A stretch of DNA of 64,000 nt from positions 8,007,641 through 8,071,640 of the forward strand of contig CM040763.1 in the NCBI GenBank assembly GCA_022829145.1. The letters are read 5' to 3'. Origin of the DNA: Albula goreensis. Lineage: Eukaryota; Chordata; Actinopteri; Albuliformes; Albulidae. Below are positions 1 to 17,926 of this stretch, in pieces. A program made the translations under genes and the position numbers. Under the pieces are notes generated by a model that was not told the DNA's origin, did not search any database, and saw nothing but the letters and a program-made list of their open reading frames with translations. The stretch's first letter is position 1. The number at the start of each line of letters is the position of its first letter.

Positions 1-29
1 TCCCTCTGCACACACACACGGTCAATTCA

Positions 30-110
30 TTACACTGCAGTCATTTACCAGATGCTCTCAACCTGAACGACTTTCAGGGGGAAGAGGGCCAGAGCTGGCC
101 AGCAACATTC
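30..110. repeat. teleost interspersed repeat fragment (degraded)
   Basis: The stretch reads like a decayed copy of the abundant teleost repeat whose core says roughly 'catttagcagatgct...atccagagcgacttaca'. Here 'catttaccagatgctctcaa' and 'cgactttcag' are recognisable. Better fragments of the same type lie near 24.95-25.11 kb and 34.5-34.7 kb. The family assignment is from memory. Confidence 0.35.
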
Positions 111-345
111 CCCAACCAGCTTAAAAATGTAACTGTGCTAACCAGAACTAAAACACAAATCCTGAATACAAACAATATATCCAATATATCCAAAACCAAA
201 ATTGTACCATAAAAACTATGAATCTATAACAATTAGCCTGCTTTGCCTCTCCTTTGAAAATCTCCCTCGCTCTCCTAATGTCCTCCCACCCCTCCCTAGT
301 CTCTCTCCTTCTTCTACCCCTGATTTTTTCCTCTCCTCCTCCTCA

Positions 346-6577
<6,232 letters not shown>

Positions 6578-6650
6578 AGGCCCCAGCGAGATTTGAACTC
6601 GCGACCCCTGGTTTACAAGACCAGTGCTCTAACCCCTGAGCTATGGAGCC
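6578..6650 (-). tRNA. tRNA-Thr (TGT)
   Basis: On the minus strand a full cloverleaf is present. The acceptor GGCTCCA pairs with TGGGGCC (one G-T). The D arm is AGCTCAGGGGTTAGAGCA, the anticodon loop CTTGTAA has anticodon TGT, and the T arm is CGAGTTCAAATCTCG. There is no intron. The downstream T run is short, so the Pol III terminator is weak or further away. Confidence 0.92.
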
Positions 6651-7574
6651 ATATGCTGTAATAATAGAAAGTAAAAGAGGCAATCGACTCCTGTATCTCC
6701 AAAACAGACCATCAACAGGCGATATCTCTACCGATGCCTCGCCTCCTTTATGACCCAGTCAGTCGTCACTCTCCATGGCATCCCAAAAGTGGTGGAAAGA
6801 GGTTTGGTTTGGCTATTTTCTAAAAATACTTGCAAATCCATTGCACTCTGCCAAGATGAAAGCAGAGAAGTGACATAAAAAGGGGACACAGTATTTTCAA
6901 GTAGATTTGACCAATGAGCCTGTGGCATGTTTCTCTGAAAGGCCTGTGACTTTGGTTACTTGGAGACTGAGAGGACCGGAAAAGCCATGGCCATAGCTGT
7001 GGTTTACATGAGAAAGATATCCAAAAAAGGAAAGAAAAATCTCTGGACTTGGACTCAGTCCTAAGTCCTGGAGTTTGCACTCTTTCCCAGGGATGGTTAC
7101 TGTGATGAACACAATGAGATCATTTGTCATGCCTGACTACAGCTCTTGATCCCTCGCCCTGAGTAGGAGTTGCATATATGGACTGCTTAGTGGTCACTTT
7201 TTCTTTCTAAAGAAGTTTCAAACTCAGTTCCACAGTCAGCCTTAATTCATTGAATAGCCCATTTAGCAATATGCATTCTAGTCAGCATGAAAGCACAGAA
7301 TATAAGCAGTTATTGTTTCGATAATGCAAATAATACTTTTTACTTAGAAAGAGCATTTCACTTTGGTAACACTTTTTGAAACTGCAAACATGATTACATG
7401 CCTTCCATGAAGTAAATCCTGAATATTATTAATTGATCATATTAGCATTTACATAGCTGCTGAAAGCCTTGAAGTTATAAAGCACATCTGCAAGACCCTC
7501 AGGTGATTCAAGTGAAGTCAAAGTGATCCAGGTCCAAAATGCTAGGCTCCATGAAAGCCACCTGAAGATAAACT

Positions 7575-7632
7575 ATGCCTCAGTGAGATTTGAACTACAA
7601 GATCAATGCCTTAACCACTGAGCTTTGAATCC
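7575..7632 (-). pseudogene. decayed tRNA-Thr copy
   Basis: Read on the minus strand it keeps AGCTCAGTGGTTAAGGCA, a CTTGTA anticodon loop and GTTCAAATCTCACTGAGG. It has lost about 17 bases spanning the 3' anticodon stem and the variable region, so no cloverleaf can form. It lies about 1 kb from the intact tRNA-Thr. Confidence 0.7.
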
Positions 7633-7757
7633 ACCCAAACTGCATGTTCATGTTCATAGTTTGAAATACAAAGATCATTGTTTAAATCTGCACTGTCAAT
7701 ATCGGAGGGTATTGTTATCAATCTATCCTGCATGTGTCCATCTATCTGATAAAACGA

Positions 7758-7850
7758 CGACTCTGGTGGGACTCGAACCCACAACCTTTGAATCACCTCT
7801 CTAAGTGCATGACTAGAAGTCCAATGCGCTATCCATTGCGCCACAGAGCC
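7758..7850 (-). tRNA. tRNA-Arg (TCT) with intron
   Basis: Minus-strand gene: acceptor GGCTCTG/CAGAGTC, D arm GGCGCAATGGATAGCGC, anticodon loop CTTCTA followed by a 20-nt intron (GTCATGCACTTAGAGAGGTG), then ATTCAAAGG and T arm GTGGGTTCGAGTCCCAC. An intron after position 37 is normal for vertebrate tRNA-Arg(TCT). A TTTT Pol III terminator follows within a few bases. Confidence 0.93.
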
Positions 7851-8189
7851 ACATGACAGGGCAATTGACCAATGAAATGAGTGCACTCTTTAGCACGAAC
7901 CACAATGACTGATTAACCAATGATTGGTCAGCTACAACATGCACACAAGACATCCATTAAGTTTGGGAAAAAAACACATTTTCTCATTGATCTGACTGTG
8001 TACTCAACAATTATAGAATAATAAAATAATTCATATGGTTGAAGTGAGGATATGTAGCTTTTGTGAAATTTTGGTTTGTATTTTTTATACATTTGGTTTT
8101 CACAATTTGGGCATTACAGAATCTTTATACTTAGCCCCCTATGTTTCTAATGATGAAAAACTGCTTTAGAACAGTTCAAAAGATCAGCA

Positions 8190-8275
8190 GCTCTCCTGGA
8201 TACAGATCTACATGTGTCAAAGACTACCATCAAGAAACGAATATACCAGCATAACCTCAGAGAAATCACCATGCA
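8190..8275 (+). mobile_element. possible Tc1-like transposase helix-turn-helix remnant
   Basis: A short reading frame reads LHVSKTTIKKRIYQHNLR, which resembles the second helix-turn-helix of fish Tc1-type transposases (pattern S-x-x-T-I-x-K-R-L-x-x-x-x-L). No catalytic DDE region or inverted repeats were found around it. This may be chance similarity. Confidence 0.25.
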
Positions 8276-8940
8276 TTTTTATAGGGTCAAAAAGTGGAAT
8301 GTGTTTGAGTGGTCATGGGCCGGGTGTGTTGTGATGTCTATGGGTCATAGAGTTCAGGCAATATTAGGTATGATGACGTTTTTTATGTTTATATTAATTT
8401 TTCAAAACATTTTGTTGCCCCAAAAATAGGAAGTGTGAATAAAAAGGGCAATACAGTTGAGTATGGTTTGGGCATTTCTATCTGTCATGTGACATATACT
8501 AATACATGAACCCATCTTGAGTCTTTCTCTCTGATGTGAGGTTGTATATGGGATTTAAGACAAACAACAGTGCATTGTTTTTTTCCAGCCATTACCCACA
8601 ATCAGAAATGATATTTCTATATTTCTTGCATTCACCCTCAGGCAATCTGATTTACACCATACACATGTAGCTCGGTGACGAAAACTAGCTGCTACTTGCG
8701 AGCCTGTGCCTCATAATCCTTTGCCAATCATGTGTTTTCACTAGTCACTTAATTTGGCTTTACGGATTGTCATGGTTTTTAAAGTTTGAGGCATCGGTTT
8801 ACCAGAGACACCATTATAATATAGCTTCTTGCTCGATGGTATTTTAATGCTTATGTCATAATTATTTGATCATTACCGAAACGTTGAAACAAGCTAACGG
8901 TTCTCTTACATAAGCGTGTTTTTCGCCGATATCAACAGGT

Positions 8941-9032
8941 GGCTCCGTGGCGCAATGGATAGCGCATTGGACTTCTAGTCAAGCACTTGAGATGTGATTC
9001 AAAGGTTGTGGGTTCGAGTCCCACCGGAGTCG
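8941..9032 (+). tRNA. tRNA-Arg (TCT) with intron
   Basis: Same family as the copy at 7758-7850 but on the plus strand. Acceptor is GGCTCCG paired with CGGAGTC, anticodon loop CTTCTA, intron of about 19 nt, T arm GTGGGTTCGAGTCCCAC, then a T run as Pol III terminator. The sixth acceptor pair is C-G instead of T-A, a compensated change that indicates selection on structure. The 3' end may be off by one base. Confidence 0.92.
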
Positions 9033-9079
9033 ACTTTTTTTCTTTCGATCGATAATAAAATATTTTCGAAAAAGAAACT

Positions 9080-9390
9080 GAAAACTTTAATATGTAGCGT
9101 CACTGATCTCTCTTCAGTTCCATGCTTTCTTCCAAATGTCCTGTGATACGCCTCAATGGTTTACGTAAACGGTAAAGATAAACGTTTTTAAGAACAAGTC
9201 CAGGGGGTATTTTAACAAAAATTCTACTGACTTTAATAACTTTAATAACTACGATTGACATTAAAAGTTTTGTGAATCAGAAAGACAAATCGAAAACTTA
9301 AATGTGTAGCGTCACTGCTCTGTCTTCAGTTACATTCTTTCTTGCAGTTACCCTGTGATAAACCTCTATGGTTGACGTGAAAGGTAAAGA
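9080..9390. repeat. two diverged direct repeats of about 100 bp
   Basis: A block at about 9080-9180 (TGTAGCGTCACTG, TCTTCAGTT, CTTTCTT, CCTGTGATA, GGTAAAGAT in order) recurs at about 9293-9395 with the same order and spacing and scattered substitutions. The intervening spacer is about 110 bp. The block follows the tRNA-Arg gene directly and lies upstream of osbp. Confidence 0.65.
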
Positions 9391-9395
9391 TGGAG

Positions 9396-11531
9396 TTTGG
9401 AGGGAACAGATTATTAGCAAGATAAACTGCAATACTTTTCTGTGATTAGAGACAGTCTGTGTCGCAAATCGTTTACTGTTTAAAAGATTTTAAAGTCATT
9501 TAAAATTAAGGCTCTCCTATATGAGGCATTTCTCCTGATGTTGAGCGTAGCGTAAGAAACAATGTCAATATTGTCAAGTAATACATTCCTAACTGATTAA
9601 ATAAGTGTTTGCAAATTTTACTACTGTATTGTTATCATGACAGTATGAGGGTAATGCCCCCTTCCAGTGACATCAGATATAAACTTATCCTGCGGAACTC
9701 TTTAGTCGGGCCAAAAGTGAGAATAGTCCGTGTAGTTAGTGTCATTCAAGATGAACGGACACAGTAGCAAATGTGTTGTCCACTTCCGTCTGATTCGTCG
9801 CTAAAAATAATAGCCAGTTAGCCCATTGCTAAGATAAAGCAATACACGCGGGCGAAACGAAATTAAGACTATTGCTTTATTACAATAGCTACATGTTATT
9901 AGTTATGCCTTTGAAGAACAAATTGTTGATGGTTTTTAATAATGTAGCTGCGTAGTTCTGGTTTAATAGATCTGTCATCACACAGCAAGTGCTAGGTAAC
10001 ACTACTGGAGCTGAACATTGAGCCGTATGTGTATCCTGTTGCCTGATCACACCGGACAGAAAGCTAAGCGTCAAAGGTAAAATATTAACTTACTTATGGG
10101 AAAGCCAAATTTTGGTCTCTAAATTGACCCAGTTTAACCCGCCGTTCCGGGTTATATAGTAAACAACAGCGGGTGGCGAATATCTGACATTCCTCTGAGC
10201 ATTGGTATGGTAGATGCTAGCTGGCTAGTTACCTATTTTGACAGTATGACTCCGGAATTTTTACTTGGCTTATCGCCCCATATATTATTAGTTGGTGAAA
10301 TAGGTTACGTTATGTAAACATTTCCAATATGAAGTTTTTATAGTTTTCATGATTCTAAAGACTCGACAAGGTCGAATTGATGGACAAGTAGATGTCATTG
10401 TGACATACTCCAGCACCAGGCTTCTGCGAATATGTGTAGGCCACAGAATCAATGACAATCCCGGGTACCAGGCTAACTAGCTAGTTAGCATCTACCAAAC
10501 TGTGACGTCCCTCCCTGATGACATTTAGCAGTTGTGCCTACTTTGGTGGCACATTGCTGCTTAGTAAATTATTAGCTAATGACAAGTTGAAAGGGGTCGT
10601 ACTAGGTCAATTTAAATCGCTGACTAGTTTATTATCTAATTGCTAACTACGGTAGTAACGTTATCTTGTCCATTTGCTCAGGTAGTATAGCTTACTAGCC
10701 AAGTGAATGGTCAATGTTTCGTTAAATACTATGTTGATTTATTCCCCCATCAGCTAATATTTATTTCCCGCTGTCTATTTTGTTTGCTGTTACGTCTGAA
10801 GTGTTGTTTCGTGACTACTTGTCACCTATACTTGTGATTTATCTTCTTTTAATCTAACGTTTGTTGTTTCAGTGTTTGACTATGACAGTGGACAATGGGT
10901 CTTTTTAAAGTGACATATCTTTGCCTACATTTTTGAAAAACTGAATGTAAAATGAATGCTTTTATTAGAAATGAAGCCAAGTTACAAAAATGGACCATGC
11001 AGAAACTAAACAAAACAGATATGTAATGTGGTTTTCTAGTTTTTGTCTTGCATTCTTTAAGAATGCGATCTTAACTAAATATTCACGACACAAATATCTG
11101 CCGTTGAAAGTAATTGCTGATTGAGACTGCTGGAGATGATTCAATGTAATTTCCATATTTTGCACGTATCTTATGTTGAATTGTAACCGAAAGACTCATG
11201 GCTATTCCTGCAGCTATTACTGAGTGTACATGATATCTCTCTGTATAAACAACAGTTGTTAATGTCAAATTGCAATTCAGTACTTAATGTCACATTGGAA
11301 AACTCACATTGTTTACACAGCTAGCTGGTGAGGTAACCGAAGTCTAGACACTTTATCTGAACAGCATCATCACCAGCTAACCTACAGGCCATACATGAAC
11401 CATTGAAATGAGGATTCAGTGTGATCAATAGACTTGCAATTTTCAGGAGTATGAAAAGCTATCCAAATGCCGTTACATGACATACAGTTTCCAGTCCAGA
11501 TGCCTGATTTTATAAACTCTTACTTTCTTAG
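9396..11531 (+). promoter_or_regulatory. osbp upstream region, non-coding first exon and first intron expected
   Basis: No coding exon is seen. The first osbp coding exon begins at a splice acceptor (11532), so at least one untranslated exon lies upstream. Candidate landmarks are an ETS-like ACTTCCG near 9782 and a good donor (AAAG then GTAAAA) near 10077. Neither is proven. An inverted repeat at 10208-10497 is listed separately. Confidence 0.3.
10208..10497. repeat. inverted repeat, arms about 26-29 bp
   Basis: TGGTAGATGCTAGCTGGCTA (from 10208) is matched in reverse complement at 10469-10497 (arm ending TTAGCATCTACCA), with few mismatches and a spacer of about 235 bp. This could be a short non-autonomous DNA transposon or a cruciform-forming element in the osbp 5' region. 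No target-site duplication is obvious. Confidence 0.6.
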
Positions 11532-11567
11532 GCCAAAGACGTCGCCATCATCTCTGGGGCTGTCATT

Positions 11568-11975
11568 ATGTCGGAGCCCAAGGCGCCCACTCCGACCCCT
11601 GGAGACACATACAAAGGCTGGCTCTTCAAATGGACAAATTACATCAAGGGTTACCAGCGACGATGGTTTGTCTTGAGCAATGGCTTGCTCTCTTACTACA
11701 GGTAAGTAGCTTAACGTTCTGGCGATTATAAAAATGAGTGACTGCTACTCATATACATGAAAAATGATAATGGCAGGTGCCACTGTCAGACAAATGTTTT
11801 TCATACAACAGATGTGATAATATATTCACTGCTGTAGTATCAGTGGGAGAAGAGGGAGGTAGGCTTTGTTGTTCTTCTCCTTCTCCTTCTTGATCTTATT
11901 ATTTCATGGTTCCCAATTCATTATATGAAAATTAAAAAAATCATCAAATATGTGGTGAGAAAAAGTGGAAAATGA

Positions 11976-12010
<35 letters not shown>

Positions 12011-15000
12011 CCTGATTGCCAAAGGTGTGCCATTACTCTGAATTAATGACCTAATCCACACACTGGGTATTCTGTACAGGCTGGTGGGGATCTCTTAGCC
12101 AGAGTGTGAAATATGAGCCCTGCAAGCTAGCCCAGATCTGACATTAACTCAGACTGTACAGGTAGATCATCCCATTTAGCCATTCAGTGCACCTTCAATT
12201 ATTAATGCTTGGCTCCATTTTCACTCTCAATTTGCATTGGTGAGAATGAAGAGTGAAAGTGATTGCACTGCTCTATTGGGCTGTAATGTCAACAGACACA
12301 AATGGGTCCTACGAAGTGGGTATACCTTACATATAACACTTCGTTAGGTGTTCTAGAAACACCTAGATTGTAAGAGACTCCTTTTTTGTGTTGGGCTTGG
12401 ACAAATTGTAATTGACAGGAGGCAAACAGCAGTGCTCTGACTAAACCCAGTCAGAGTGACATGACAACGATCATGCCCAGGTTCAGTTAGTTAATTAGCT
12501 ACATGTACTGACAGTGATTCATGTGCAGATAATGCCATGCTGAAAAAGGATATTAAAATAATGTTTTTCTGTCATGTATGATCTTGTCAGGAGATTTTGC
12601 CAAAATGGCAGCTCACATAAATAATTTGGCTAATTGAATAATTAAGAGCAATTAAGCTGGAATGAAACCCAGAAATGGATACAGCCCTTCCTTCCCACCC
12701 TTTGAGTAGGTGAAAGGTACCGGGCAGGGATAGCTGGTTTTTGTTTTCATGGTATAATCAATATAAATTTTAGGCCTAAAAGCCAAGAAAGGTAAGTAAA
12801 GTGGGTGATCATCTGTGTTAATTGATCACTTAATTGCTGAGTAACAACAAAAAAATCACCACAACCTGTAGCTCTCCAAGATCAGGCAACCCCTCAAGAT
12901 ACCTCAAGGTTACCGATTGTGAAAGGGTGAGTTGCTTTTGTTATTCTCTTCACTGAGGTGCAGTTAATCCAAACTGTCTCGTCTCTCAGGACCCAGGCGG
13001 AGATGGGTCACACGTGTCGAGGCACCATTAACTTGGCGACAGCAAACATCGCTGTGGAGGACTCATGCAACTTTGTCATTTCCAATGGCGGTGCACAGAC
13101 CTACCACCTGAAGGCCAGCTCTGAGGTGGAGAGGCAGCGGTGGATCACAGCTCTGGAGCTGGCCAAGGCCAAGGCCATTGGCATGCAGACCGAGTCTGGT
13201 AAGTGCGACAGCGGATAATCGCTCTAATGGAAAGCAGTGTAATTTATCTCCCTTTAGGCCATGGGTTTCAAGCTGAAGGTAAAAAATAAATATTAACAAC
13301 ACAACACTGTATGAGAACAATACTATACTCCAAATACAAATACACGACTGTGCTCTATATATACAATGTGCAGTATAACAAACACAGTGACATTTTATCT
13401 CTTCAGCTTCATCCATGTTGTTTCCATTTTTCACCAGTTTGTTTACTTGGTGAAACCTAGAGTTGGTGAACATGGAGAAACCTGGAGTGTCTCTCTTTCT
13501 GCTCACAGATGATTCGGGTGACGAGTGCCCCTCGTCATCACCCCCTCCGTCAGGACAGGGTGGGGGTGCCAGGTGCTCGGAGGTTCAGTCAACGCTCCGA
13601 ACGCTTGGCAGCAAAGTGGAGGATTTGAGCACCTGCAATGACCTGATCGCCAAGCACGGCTCCGCCTTGCAGAGGTGTCTTTTCTCTACTCCCCACAGCG
13701 TTTTTGGCCAGGGGCTACACAGCTATTCTTACTATTTGTGTAGCTATGTAGGATAGTGCATATAACTAGGGAAAGGAGATTTGAGAGGATGGAAAGTAGG
13801 ACTTTAAGTTCATAGAAGTGAGTAATAAATTGAACTGCTAAAAGCTGGGTTCCATTTGCAAAGAGAAGGGTTAGAAACAGGGTATGAAGCAACTTTCAAG
13901 GTCATGACACCTCCTGTGCCAGATACCAGATACACTGTTGTGGATAATTGAGCTTAATGTTTACTTTTAACCTGCTCTCATTTTAATCAAGATTGTCCCT
14001 TTCTCAGGTCTCTGTCAGAGTTGGAGGGGTTGCGTCTTGGGGGAGAGACAGGGGAAAAGATTCGGCAGGTGACAGAGAGAGCCACGTTGTTCCGTATCAC
14101 GTCCAATGCCATGATCAACGTGAGTTTCCAGGGGAGGTGGAGCTCTTTGTTCCAGTCAGTGGGGCCCATGCACACACTAGAATAGAAAACACAACGCTGT
14201 ATTTGCAACCCTGCTGCAGGCGTGTCGCGACTTCCTGGCTCTGGCACAGACCCACAGCAAGCGCTGGCAGAAGGCCCTGCAGTCAGAGCGGGAGCAGAGG
14301 GTTCGGCTGGAGGAGACTCTGGAGCAGCTGGCCAAGCAGCACAATAACCTGGAGAGAGCCTTCCGAGGGGCAACAGTGCTGCCCTCCTCCCAGGCCAACT
14401 CCGCCTCCGACAGCAAAGGCGAGAGAGACACTCACACACCCATGCACAACCCTCACCACCATTGAGGAGGGAAATGGTACTCCCCAGGCCACATCTGAAA
14501 CCTAGGGCAAGATAATGAGCAGTGAATGAGGAATGATTTATTCATGACACCTAAATAACAATAAACCAAAAGCCAACCACAGTCTACCCTAAGAAATCTC
14601 CTAGCACTAGTTAGATTGCAGGAAGCCTAATTAAAGCTGCCACTTCCTGTGTTGAAAGAACAACGTGCTAAATGAATTTTCTGTGTCCATTCTTTAGGAT
14701 TTCCCATTTCTTGACAATGACTTGTAGAATTGCCCCCAAGTTTGTAATTGCAGCTGTGTAGCTGTTTTTGTTTTTCCTCCTGATGAGTAACGTACCTTCT
14801 ATCCTCTCTTAAATCAGGCTCTGCACCTGGAAAAGGAGACATGAGCGATGAAGATGAGGAGAATGAGTTTTTTGATGCAATGGAAGACGCTCCGGAGTTC
14901 ATCACGGTGCCAGCTGACCCCAAGTACCACAGGTCAGTCTACTTCCTGTGCCTTCTTCCCATTTAGCTTCAGAGTCCTACACTGTGCCTTCAGCTAACTT

Positions 15001-17863
15001 TTTACATCGGTCAACATTTTGTGGTCTTGTCAGTCCAATGCCTTTCATATGTTATGGTTGGATTGGGTGGGTTTTAATGCCTGTTTTTAATTACACCATC
15101 AGATTTTTCCCTGCCCTTAATGGGGTCTGTCCTCTCACTGTGTAGCTCTCTGTGTCTTAGGAGATCAGGAAGTAATGTAAGTGGCCTCAGCAGTGAGACT
15201 GGGATGGATGACCAGTCGGTGAGTCCCTCTCCCTCTACTGTTTTTGTGTTTGTTTTAACGAATGCACTTGAATCTATGCAAATCCAATTTTACTCATTTA
15301 CAGGTAGCAATGTTTATGTTTTGGAAGCCAAGCAACTGGCTAATGAGTTTTAAAGTGCAGTGTGGTTCATCAAGATCTCTCCTTTCTCTTGTGTCTGATT
15401 GGCCGTGTTTAGCTTGATGACCAGTCGTTGGTGTTCAGTCCTGAGTCTCCTCAGTCTCACGTGGAGCCAGTGAAAAAGAGGCGGACTCGCATACCGGACA
15501 AGCCAAACTACTCCCTGAACCTGTGGAGTATCATGAAAAACTGCATTGGCAAAGAGCTGTCCAAGATTCCCATGCCCGTGAGTCTTTTCCATCGTTCCTC
15601 CTCTCTCCACCCCTCTTGATTTCGCTACCTCATTTTCCTCCTCTCTCTTCCTCATGTGGAGCTTTTCAGTTCACCTTTTTAAGCCCTTTAAGCCCCTGAT
15701 GAGTTACATTTTAACTAGTCAGTCACACATTGCCTAAAATTGTCACAAAAGGACTTTGGGTATTGCCCCAAAGGATGGCAGATGTTTGTAGTGCAACTGG
15801 TTAGTGCTGTAGCTGGGAGTTTGAGTCCTGATTTCAGGCTACTGCCTGGGGTTCACATTGGTGAGGGAACGATTGGCAAAAGAGAACGCAACAGCTAGCG
15901 ACTTTTGTTGGCTGTCAGGAACCTTCAGGTTCTGAATATGTGTTAACAAAGCAGTTTGAAGAAAAGAAAAATAAAAATCATCATTTTAATAAGTCATGTG
16001 TAGCCACTTCCTCCTTAGTCTGTGGGAGAGGTTCTCCGTGGGGGTAAATAAATAGTTATATTTGAGTAGTGTAAGGGAAGAAAATTAAAAATAAAAACAC
16101 AACATTGTATACATGACATTATATATTGTGTGGAGCTGTTTTAGTTTCATAACAGGCTGTTAGTGGCTGAATCTGTAAAGTGACTGGCAAGATAATGCCC
16201 TTAATGGAAAAAGATGGTGGAAGAACAGCATCAGCAGAAAACTGTCCCAGAGTACCCTGCCTAATTACGCTTGTCCTAGAGTACCCTGCCTAAATACGTC
16301 TGTCCCAGAGTACCCTGCCTAAATACGCATGTCTTGGTCTCTGAAACCAAGCTCAAATCAAAAAGCGAATGAGTCACATTCAGAATAAATACAAGTTTCA
16401 CTGTTACCTGGCAACTTCCACACAATCCACTTAATAATTAAGAAATTGAATGACTGTGTCTAACAGACAGATAAATCATCCAACTCTGGACTCTGCTCTT
16501 CAGACACTACAGCAGCCATCTGAAGATGTTCTAAGACTTGGTAGTTGTAGAAACCATCTTGTCAGCTGAAGCATTGTGTTTTTGGATCTGAATTGGTCCT
16601 TATTTGTTCCTTTTTTCCAAGTCTCACTTTGACACTTCCGCAGTCTGTATTGCTCTGCCTGTGTGCATTGTTTGCTTGTGTGTGAGCAAACATTTACTTG
16701 AGGTGCACCAATAGTATTGGTATTCAATGGCAGGCATATACCAAGCTGAAATACTTGTAATTGGTATTTGCAAAGTACCCAGATATGAAGAAAATATGCT
16801 AGTAACAGGTGGCAATATAGCTACATTGTTATTTTTAGATGCAGAAATACGAAACACTAAACAAAAACACATTTTAACAATACAAAAATGAATGTCATGG
16901 TGCTGTTTGCTTACATAACATAAGTACATCAGTGATTTTACACTGTTTTGTTAGATATGTACTAGCATAAGAGAATAAGTGGTTATTGAGTGTGGAAAAA
17001 GTAGGAAAAATGGTATTAGTGCTCTTCTAATATTAATCCCCTCTCCTCTTGCAGGTGAATTTCAACGAGCCGATCTCCATGCTGCAGCGGCTGTCTGAGG
17101 ATCTGGAGTACTGTGAGCTGCTGGACAAGGCGGCCAAGTGCCAGAGCTCCCTGGAGCAGCTGTGCTGCGTGGCGGCCTTCACCGTCTCCTCCTACTCCAC
17201 CACCGTGCACCGCACCGGCAAGCCCTTCAACCCCCTGCTGGGAGAGACGTACGAGCTGGACCGGCTGAGGGAGAGTGGGTACCGCTCCCTGTGTGAGCAG
17301 GTGAGGGATGCTGCAGGTGGGGAAGAGAGAAGATAAGAGTGTACCTGGGTGCCATTTTTATTTTTTAACTGCCTGCACCTTTCATCAAGGTAACTGCTTA
17401 AAGGCCAGACGTTCTTCATGCAAAAGCTAGTTCTGTGACACAATAATTCACAGGACTAGCAGGTAAACACCCTGTCATTTTGCTGTAACTTCATGTACAT
17501 AGGTGCTATTTGAATTGCTCTGAAATCAATGTGAGAGCTGTGTGTAGAAGGTCTCACAATATTCCAGGTTTTTTTTTTTTGGCTTTTATTATTTTACAAC
17601 AGACGAGCACTAAGTGAGTGTGACCTATGCAAGTACTGGGGTGGAGTGCGTGTTGGTCTTAATTACTTAAAACATTTGCTTCCCTCAGGTGAGTCACCAT
17701 CCTCCTGCAGCAGCACACCATGTGATCTCAGAGCGTGGCTGGACTCTGAGGCAGGAGATCGCCCTTGCCAGCAAGTTCAGGGGAAAATACCTCTCCATCA
17801 TGCCTATGGGTGAGGGGGAATATTTTACATTCACATTCAGACATTTAACCTATGTATTTTATG

Positions 17864-17926
<63 letters not shown>

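Noticed and set aside
15780..15850. tRNA-like words (GGTTAGTGCTGTAGCTGGGAG...TTTGAGTCCTG)
   Set aside because: No cloverleaf can be built and no anticodon arm is present; at most a very old SINE fragment.
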